DNA of 64,000 nucleotides, taken from contig JAGNKX010000003.1 of the NCBI GenBank assembly GCA_017999915.1, positions 278,194 to 342,193 on the forward strand, given 5' to 3'. Positions 60,087 to 64,000 of the stretch are shown one piece after another (the first letter of the stretch is position 1; the number at the start of each line of letters is the position of its first letter). The DNA is from Spirochaetota bacterium (GTDB lineage: Bacteria > Spirochaetota > UBA4802 > UBA5550). Under the pieces are notes generated by a model. The model had not been told where the DNA came from, did no database searches, and worked only from the letters and a program-made list of their open reading frames with translations. Made by a program: the position numbers and the translations under genes.

Positions 60087-60641
60087 TTAACCCGGCAGCT
60101 TTGCGTTTATGAGGGTTTTCCCTATTTGGGCCAGGAAAATCTGGCAGGTTATGCAGCCGATGGACAGGAATAATAAAAACAGCCTGCCGGGATACCCGGT
60201 CCCGTAGAGAATGGCAACCGCCGACATGGCTGTCGACAAGACCATAAGGAGCGAAGCGATTATTATTTTCATTTTAAGACTGGGGGTGGATAATCGCTTG
60301 AACCTTGTCTTGCCGTCCAGGAGGCCGAACAGGAAGGCCGCGGCCACCGTGAAGGGCATGAGTATCGAGAGCGCCCGCGCGGTAACCATAAGCTCACGAC
60401 CCTTCATGGGATCAATGGCAACCCCGAGGAGGATAAAGGGCGGGATGACCGCGGAAAAGGCCTGCGGGAAATGCAATGTTATAGGGTGAAGGTTAAGATT
60501 AAGGATAGTTTTTCTTTTCCTGGAGATGTTCTCCCGGTAGGGTTCAAATGCAGTCCGGGGCACACCGCAGGCCGGACAGATGTCTCCCAGCTTGTCTTCA
60601 TCAATGATGAGGCCGCACGCCTTGCACCTGATTTGTTCCAT
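60087..60641 (-). CDS. Rubredoxin-like domain fused to a DUF2231-type membrane domain
   Basis: The 184-residue protein begins with a rubredoxin/rubrerythrin-type four-Cys site (IRCKACGLII and ICPACGVPR), about 35 residues, joined to a four-helix membrane domain whose first loop LHPITLHFPQAFSAV matches the HPxxVHFP start of DUF2231 proteins. Such proteins may bind haem or pass electrons at the membrane. The start ATG 60641 follows GGAGAG; the longer frame from 60704 is rejected. It may share a transcript with the downstream NhaD-like gene. Confidence 0.7.
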   Translation of the reverse strand: MEQIRCKACGLIIDEDKLGDICPACGVPRTAFEPYRENISRKRKTILNLNLHPITLHFPQAFSAVIPPFILLGVAIDPMKGRELMVTARALSILMPFTVAAAFLFGLLDGKTRFKRLSTPSLKMKIIIASLLMVLSTAMSAVAILYGTGYPGRLFLLFLSIGCITCQIFLAQIGKTLINAKLPG

Positions 60642-60764
60642 AATTATCTCTCCGCAAAAAAATGTCAGTCGATCAGATTCCGGGAAATAGTATGATAGTG
60701 GCAAGGAAAGTCAAGATGTTATAAGAAACTCAGTGATTCTTTTATTAAGGGGTAAAGTATATTC

Positions 60765-60861
60765 GACTTGTTGCAAAACTTAATAGTCAACGATATTTGC
60801 CCCCGCCGCCGAAGACGGCGGGGGCAAATATGATTAATTATATGTAGTAATGCAACAAGTC
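60765..60861. repeat. Nested inverted repeat with 16-bp central stem
   Basis: GACTTGTTGCA (60765-60775) and TGCAACAAGTC (60851-60861) are inverted copies. Between them is a perfect 16-bp stem (60793-60808 with 60816-60831) with a seven-base loop and a G+C-rich middle. A further imperfect direct copy of the right arm (GTAGTTATGCAAAAAGTC) follows around 60875. No gene is present. Confidence 0.75.
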
Positions 60862-60922
60862 AATTATTTAAAAGTAGTTATGCAAAAAGTCCTTGATATG
60901 TACAGAGTATGGAATCGGCAAA

Positions 60923-60973
60923 ATTGGATTATCGTCCAATTTATTAACTTTTTGTCATTGGATGGAGACCAAT
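60923..60973. promoter_or_regulatory. ATTGGA-N6-TCCAAT operator-like site and a partial second copy
   Basis: AAATTGGA-TTATCG-TCCAATTT (60921-60942) contains the 18-base dyad ATTGGA-N6-TCCAAT at 60923-60940. A second, imperfect dyad (ATTGGA at 60957, CCAAT ending 60973) follows 34 bases later. The same dyad occurs twice at 34616-34653. Confidence 0.45.
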
Positions 60974-60985
60974 ATTTTTTTTACT

Positions 60986-61014
60986 TTGACATAATATTTA
61001 CTATATATTAATAT
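60986..61014 (+). promoter_or_regulatory. Promoter of the START-like gene, copy 2
   Basis: TTGACA (60986-60991), a 17-base spacer and TAATAT (61009-61014) lie just downstream of the operator-like dyads. Transcription would start near 61021, about 135 bases before the start codon. Confidence 0.5.
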
Positions 61015-61155
61015 TTTCCCAATCATGTGAGTTGAGTCGTTGCTGCCGTAAAACGATATTCCATGAGTTGAGTTTCTGGTTGTCCCGCCATATGGCATAA
61101 CATCCCTAAGGCAAATGCTGGAGGGTGCTATATAAAATAAAGAAGGAGGAAGTTG

Positions 61156-61833
61156 ATGAAGTATCAGCATAAACTGACGGCGCTGTTGACGGCATGCGCA
61201 CTGGTTGCAGTGATCCCTTTCTATGCCGCAGCGAAAGATGAAAAAAAGGCAAAAGACGATAAGAAAGCCGAAGTGAAAAAGGATCATCCGTGGGTGCTGA
61301 AGAAAAACTCGGAAGGCATCCAGGTGTTCGTGCGCGATGTCGATGGGATCGAATTCAAGGAATTCCTCGGCGTTACCGTCATGGATGCGCCGATGGCGGT
61401 GGTGAACCGGGTCATCATGGATGTTCCGAACCAGGTTAACTGGATGTGCGACACCAAGGAATCGAAGGTCATCAAAGACGATCCCATAAACCCGATCCAG
61501 TATAACGTGGTCACGGCCCCCCTGGTTTCCGACAGGGACGTTGTCATACAGACCCGTGTCGTGCAGACACCCAAAAAAATCATACGCTCGTTCCAGGGCA
61601 TTCAGCATCCCTCCGCTCCCGCCAGGAAGGGAATCGTCCGCATGCCCAAGATGGTCGGCGCCTGGGTATTCGAGGCGGTGAGCGCCACTCAGACCAAGGT
61701 CACCTATCAAAACCTCGCCGATCCGGGCGGAAGCCTTCCATCGGGACTTGTCAACATGACAGTCGTGAAGATGCCCTTCGTTTCCCTCAAGAAGATGAAG
61801 GAGCAGCTCAAGAACCCGAAATATAACAAGTAG
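61156..61833 (+). CDS. Exported START/SRPBCC-like protein, copy 2
   Basis: The 225-residue protein has a signal peptide (ALLTACALVAVIPFYAAA), a Lys-rich linker and a START-like domain with WVLKKNSEGIQVFVRDVDGIEFKEF, which aligns directly with copy 1 at 55192. Further conserved parts are MDVPNQVNWMCD and a final helix. It probably binds a lipid in the periplasm. GGAGGA precedes ATG 61156. It has its own promoter with operator-like dyads upstream and a terminator downstream, so it is a single-gene unit. The charge-rich segment after the signal is absent from copy 1. Confidence 0.82.
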   Translation: MKYQHKLTALLTACALVAVIPFYAAAKDEKKAKDDKKAEVKKDHPWVLKKNSEGIQVFVRDVDGIEFKEFLGVTVMDAPMAVVNRVIMDVPNQVNWMCDTKESKVIKDDPINPIQYNVVTAPLVSDRDVVIQTRVVQTPKKIIRSFQGIQHPSAPARKGIVRMPKMVGAWVFEAVSATQTKVTYQNLADPGGSLPSGLVNMTVVKMPFVSLKKMKEQLKNPKYNK

Positions 61834-61851
61834 TAAAAAGCTGATTTATAC

Positions 61852-61881
61852 AAAAGAGGCCGGCAAAAACCGGCCTCTTTT
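61852..61881 (+). terminator. Terminator after START-like gene, copy 2
   Basis: A perfect 12-bp stem (61852-61863 with 61870-61881), G+C-rich near the loop, ends in TTTT. Confidence 0.85.
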
Positions 61882-61995
61882 ACGTTTGTACAAATAGAAA
61901 AATCAACCCGCTTTGATCCCCCCTGTTTTTTACTTTACTTTTTCAAATAATATAACAGGTTAAACATAACGCAGTATAGAAGCGGAGAAACCATC

Positions 61996-63783
61996 ATGAC
62001 TGATTTTAAAGTTCCCATTGAATTGTCGCAGCTGCTGATCCCTTGCGTCTGTTCAGGGATTCTCCTGCTTGGCTGGCTCCTTTTTACCTACATGTATGTG
62101 CGGTCGAAGATGGCTCTCCACCTGGCCATGATGATTTTGTTCATGCTGGGGTTTATCTTTGTTTTTTCCGAATCGATGATACTGTCCGCCGGCATGTGGC
62201 GCCTCGATCACAGGATCGGGATGCAGTTCCATCGCATCGAACAGCTGTCGGGAGCCTTTTTCATGTTCGCCATAGCGCTCCTGGTGCAGGGCCTCACGGA
62301 GCTGACGCCGCGATGGTTAAGGGCCAACCGGTACCTCGGGTATATCACCCTGGGCGTTGGCATCGTAATGATTATAGCTGCCTTTGCCATGCCAGACCTT
62401 TTCATATCGCAGACAATCCATAAGCAGGCATGGAATGAGATACAGGCGGACTACGGGCGCGGCATGGAAGGCCCCCTGTATCAGGCCCGGGACGGCCTTC
62501 TCGGGATCATGATCCTGTACGCCATTGTATGCTTTATCTATGAAATGATACGATACAGGCGCTTCGCCTATGTCCTTCTTCCCTTTATCGGGTTCATCCT
62601 GGCCATCTACGGGGCCTTTGTCGATATCATGTTCATTTATACCCGCCAGTATTACGACCTGACGCCCTGGAGCAGCCATTCGCGCTTTACCGTCGGCATC
62701 ACCACCATGATAGTCTTTTGCATGAGCGTCGTGTTCCGCAAGTTCTTTGACATGGCAAAAGAGGTCGAGCGCGCGGAATCGATCGCCAAGTCGGAAGCTG
62801 AAAAGAACCTGGACCAGAACCGGTTCATCCGGGAAGTCCTGGATGTGGGATCGGGGTCGCTGGTGGTCGACATCGAGGGGCTTTCCTCCACAATTTCGGA
62901 CTTCACCCAGCACAGCCAGGAACAGGCGGCAGCGACGGAGGAGGTGACCGCCTCCATCGAGGAGATCACAACCGGCGTGGACAGCGTCAAGGACAACGCC
63001 GACGAGCAGTACAAGAACCTCGAGTTCCTGCTGAATACGATGGAAGAGCTCTCGGAGCTCATCGTCACCATGAACGCCCTGGTGGAGGAGGCCCTCACCA
63101 TGATCGACCAGATATCGGTCAACGCCAAATCGGGCGAGCAGTCCCTACGGGTCATGAACGAGAGCATGGGGAACATCAGCCGGAGTTCGCAGGAGATGAC
63201 CGGCATCATACAGATCATCAACGACATATCGGACAAGATCAACCTGCTTTCCCTCAACGCCGCTATCGAGGCAGCCAGGGCCGGCGACGCCGGTCGGGGC
63301 TTCGCCGTCGTGGCCGACGAGATATCCAAGCTGGCGGACCAGACGGCGTCTTCAATCAAGGACATCGACATCCTGATCAGGACCAATGACAGCGAGATCG
63401 CCAAGGGGAACCGTAACGTCGGCGACGCGGTGGAGAAGATCAATTATATCATCAGCGATATAGAGAAGATCGTGGAAAAGATCACCGTCATATCCCAGAA
63501 CATGAGCCGGCAGACCATGGCGAACCAGTCTGTCAACGAGAACGCCTCGAAGGTGAAGATCAGGTCAGAGCAGATCACCGACGCCATGAACGAGCAGAAG
63601 CTCGCCATCGAGGAGATATCGAAGACCGTGGGCTCCATCAACGACCTGTCGCAGATAAACACGCAGAAGATAATACAGATCACCGATTCGACAAAATCGA
63701 TAGTCGACAAGGTGGATACCATGCACGGCGACATTGAGAATTTCGTCCGGAAGTCGAAGGGAGCCGGCTCTGACAAATCATGA
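61996..63783 (+). CDS. Methyl-accepting chemotaxis protein
   Basis: The 595-residue protein has seven membrane helices at the N-terminus (about 10-245) in place of the usual periplasmic ligand domain, then a coiled coil and a full MCP signalling domain (about 285-590). The conserved hairpin tip [29 protein letters not shown] is present, which binds CheW and CheA. No periplasmic sensor of size is seen, so it may sense membrane-soluble compounds or the energy state. The N-terminal region resembles the 7TM sensors of the PP2C proteins in general design. GGAG precedes ATG 61996. No other che gene is nearby. Confidence 0.9.
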   Translation: MTDFKVPIELSQLLIPCVCSGILLLGWLLFTYMYVRSKMALHLAMMILFMLGFIFVFSESMILSAGMWRLDHRIGMQFHRIEQLSGAFFMFAIALLVQGLTELTPRWLRANRYLGYITLGVGIVMIIAAFAMPDLFISQTIHKQAWNEIQADYGRGMEGPLYQARDGLLGIMILYAIVCFIYEMIRYRRFAYVLLPFIGFILAIYGAFVDIMFIYTRQYYDLTPWSSHSRFTVGITTMIVFCMSVVFRKFFDMAKEVERAESIAKSEAEKNLDQNRFIREVLDVGSGSLVVDIEGLSSTISDFTQHSQEQAAATEEVTASIEEITTGVDSVKDNADEQYKNLEFLLNTMEELSELIVTMNALVEEALTMIDQISVNAKSGEQSLRVMNESMGNISRSSQEMTGIIQIINDISDKINLLSLNAAIEAARAGDAGRGFAVVADEISKLADQTASSIKDIDILIRTNDSEIAKGNRNVGDAVEKINYIISDIEKIVEKITVISQNMSRQTMANQSVNENASKVKIRSEQITDAMNEQKLAIEEISKTVGSINDLSQINTQKIIQITDSTKSIVDKVDTMHGDIENFVRKSKGAGSDKS

Positions 63784-63875
63784 TGTTCCGCGGTGTGGTT
63801 TCATGCTCAATGAATGGTTCCTGCCGAGGGCTTTCCCGACGCTGACAGGGTATTCTGGAAGGGCGTTTTACAATG

Positions 63876-63948
63876 CGCGCCAGGCTGGGATCGAACCAGC
63901 GACCAACGGCTTAGAAGGCCGTTGCTCTATCCACTGAGCTACTGGCGC
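63876..63948 (-). tRNA. tRNA-Arg (anticodon TCT)
   Basis: Read on the minus strand, all arms fold: acceptor GCGCCAG with CTGGCGC, D-arm GCTC-GAGC, anticodon stem ACGGC-GCCGT around CTTCTAA, and T-arm GCTGG-CCAGC with TTCGATC. Anticodon TCT reads AGA (Arg). CCA is not encoded. Confidence 0.92.
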
Positions 63949-63995
63949 ATATCAATCAATTCTTCTCTTCAGGCATCAATCGTGGAGGCTTATCA

Positions 63996-64000
63996 ATGAG
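63996..64000 (+). CDS. Possible start of a gene at the window edge
   Basis: GGAGG at 63984-63988 stands seven bases before ATG 63996. Only one codon and part of the next are visible, so nothing can be said about the product. Confidence 0.3.

Noticed and set aside
1..64000. CRISPR array or complete insertion sequence
   Set aside because: No regularly spaced direct repeats and no transposase or integrase frame were found.

Overview
The window looks like chromosomal DNA of a free-living Gram-negative bacterium. An outer-membrane beta-barrel protein, several lipoproteins, a LolA-like periplasmic protein and a perfect FNR-type box point that way. The mix of many SpoIIE/PP2C phosphatases, 7TMR-type sensor kinases, a CHASE2 cyclase, a CHAT protease and a eukaryote-like ornithine decarboxylase would suit a spirochaete, especially the Leptospirales side. 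That placement is an inference from gene content only. G+C is high in most genes. The exception is one clearly A+T-rich glycosyltransferase gene at 18.4-19.9 kb. No CRISPR array, prophage or transposase was seen.

Layout. 0-7.5 kb: end of a beta-barrel gene; a polyamine pair (deoxyhypusine-synthase-like enzyme plus ornithine decarboxylase) bracketed by two copies of a dispersed palindromic repeat; small proteins; a UbiA prenyltransferase/radical-SAM operon on the minus strand. 7.9-18.3 kb: a large hybrid histidine kinase with its response regulator, then exported TPR-CHAT protease, exported FecR-like protein and CHASE2-adenylate cyclase, with a row of hairpins inside this cluster. 18.4-20.2 kb: A+T-rich membrane glycosyltransferase and tRNA-Thr. 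20.4-26.6 kb: a tightly packed run of a membrane protein, PlsC acyltransferase, a CX3C/acidic exported protein, an RND exporter fused to a methyltransferase, and a PP2C phosphatase. 26.6-38.3 kb: another histidine kinase, thiolase and crotonase, a metal-binding YkgJ protein, a PAS-GAF-PP2C phosphatase, an SDR, and a glycosyltransferase/radical-SAM operon.

38.5-50.7 kb: gluconokinase and 6-phosphogluconate dehydrogenase (overlapping genes), a cyclase-family hydrolase, NDH-2 behind an FNR box, two membrane-anchored proteins, a 1501-residue PPDK-like phosphotransferase without the PEP barrel, and a divergent GAPDH. 50.8-64 kb: lipoprotein, pirin, DUF763 protein, cytochrome c lipoprotein, LolA-like protein, two related START-like exported proteins, a HAMP-PP2C phosphatase, a short Hsp20, an NhaD-like transporter, a rubredoxin-DUF2231 membrane protein, an MCP and tRNA-Arg.

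How they may work together. Three PP2C phosphatases, two HisKA_2-type kinases, a receiver protein, an adenylate cyclase and an MCP make the window rich in signal transduction. The strongest candidates for undescribed biology are the exported CHAT/FecR/CHASE2-cyclase cluster, the PPDK-like protein with a roughly 950-residue N-terminal region, and the RND-methyltransferase fusion with its CX3C partner. At finer scale, an ATTGGA-N6-TCCAAT operator-like site occurs upstream of both the SDR gene (34.6 kb) and the START-like gene (60.9 kb), and at least four kinds of palindromic repeat sit between genes.
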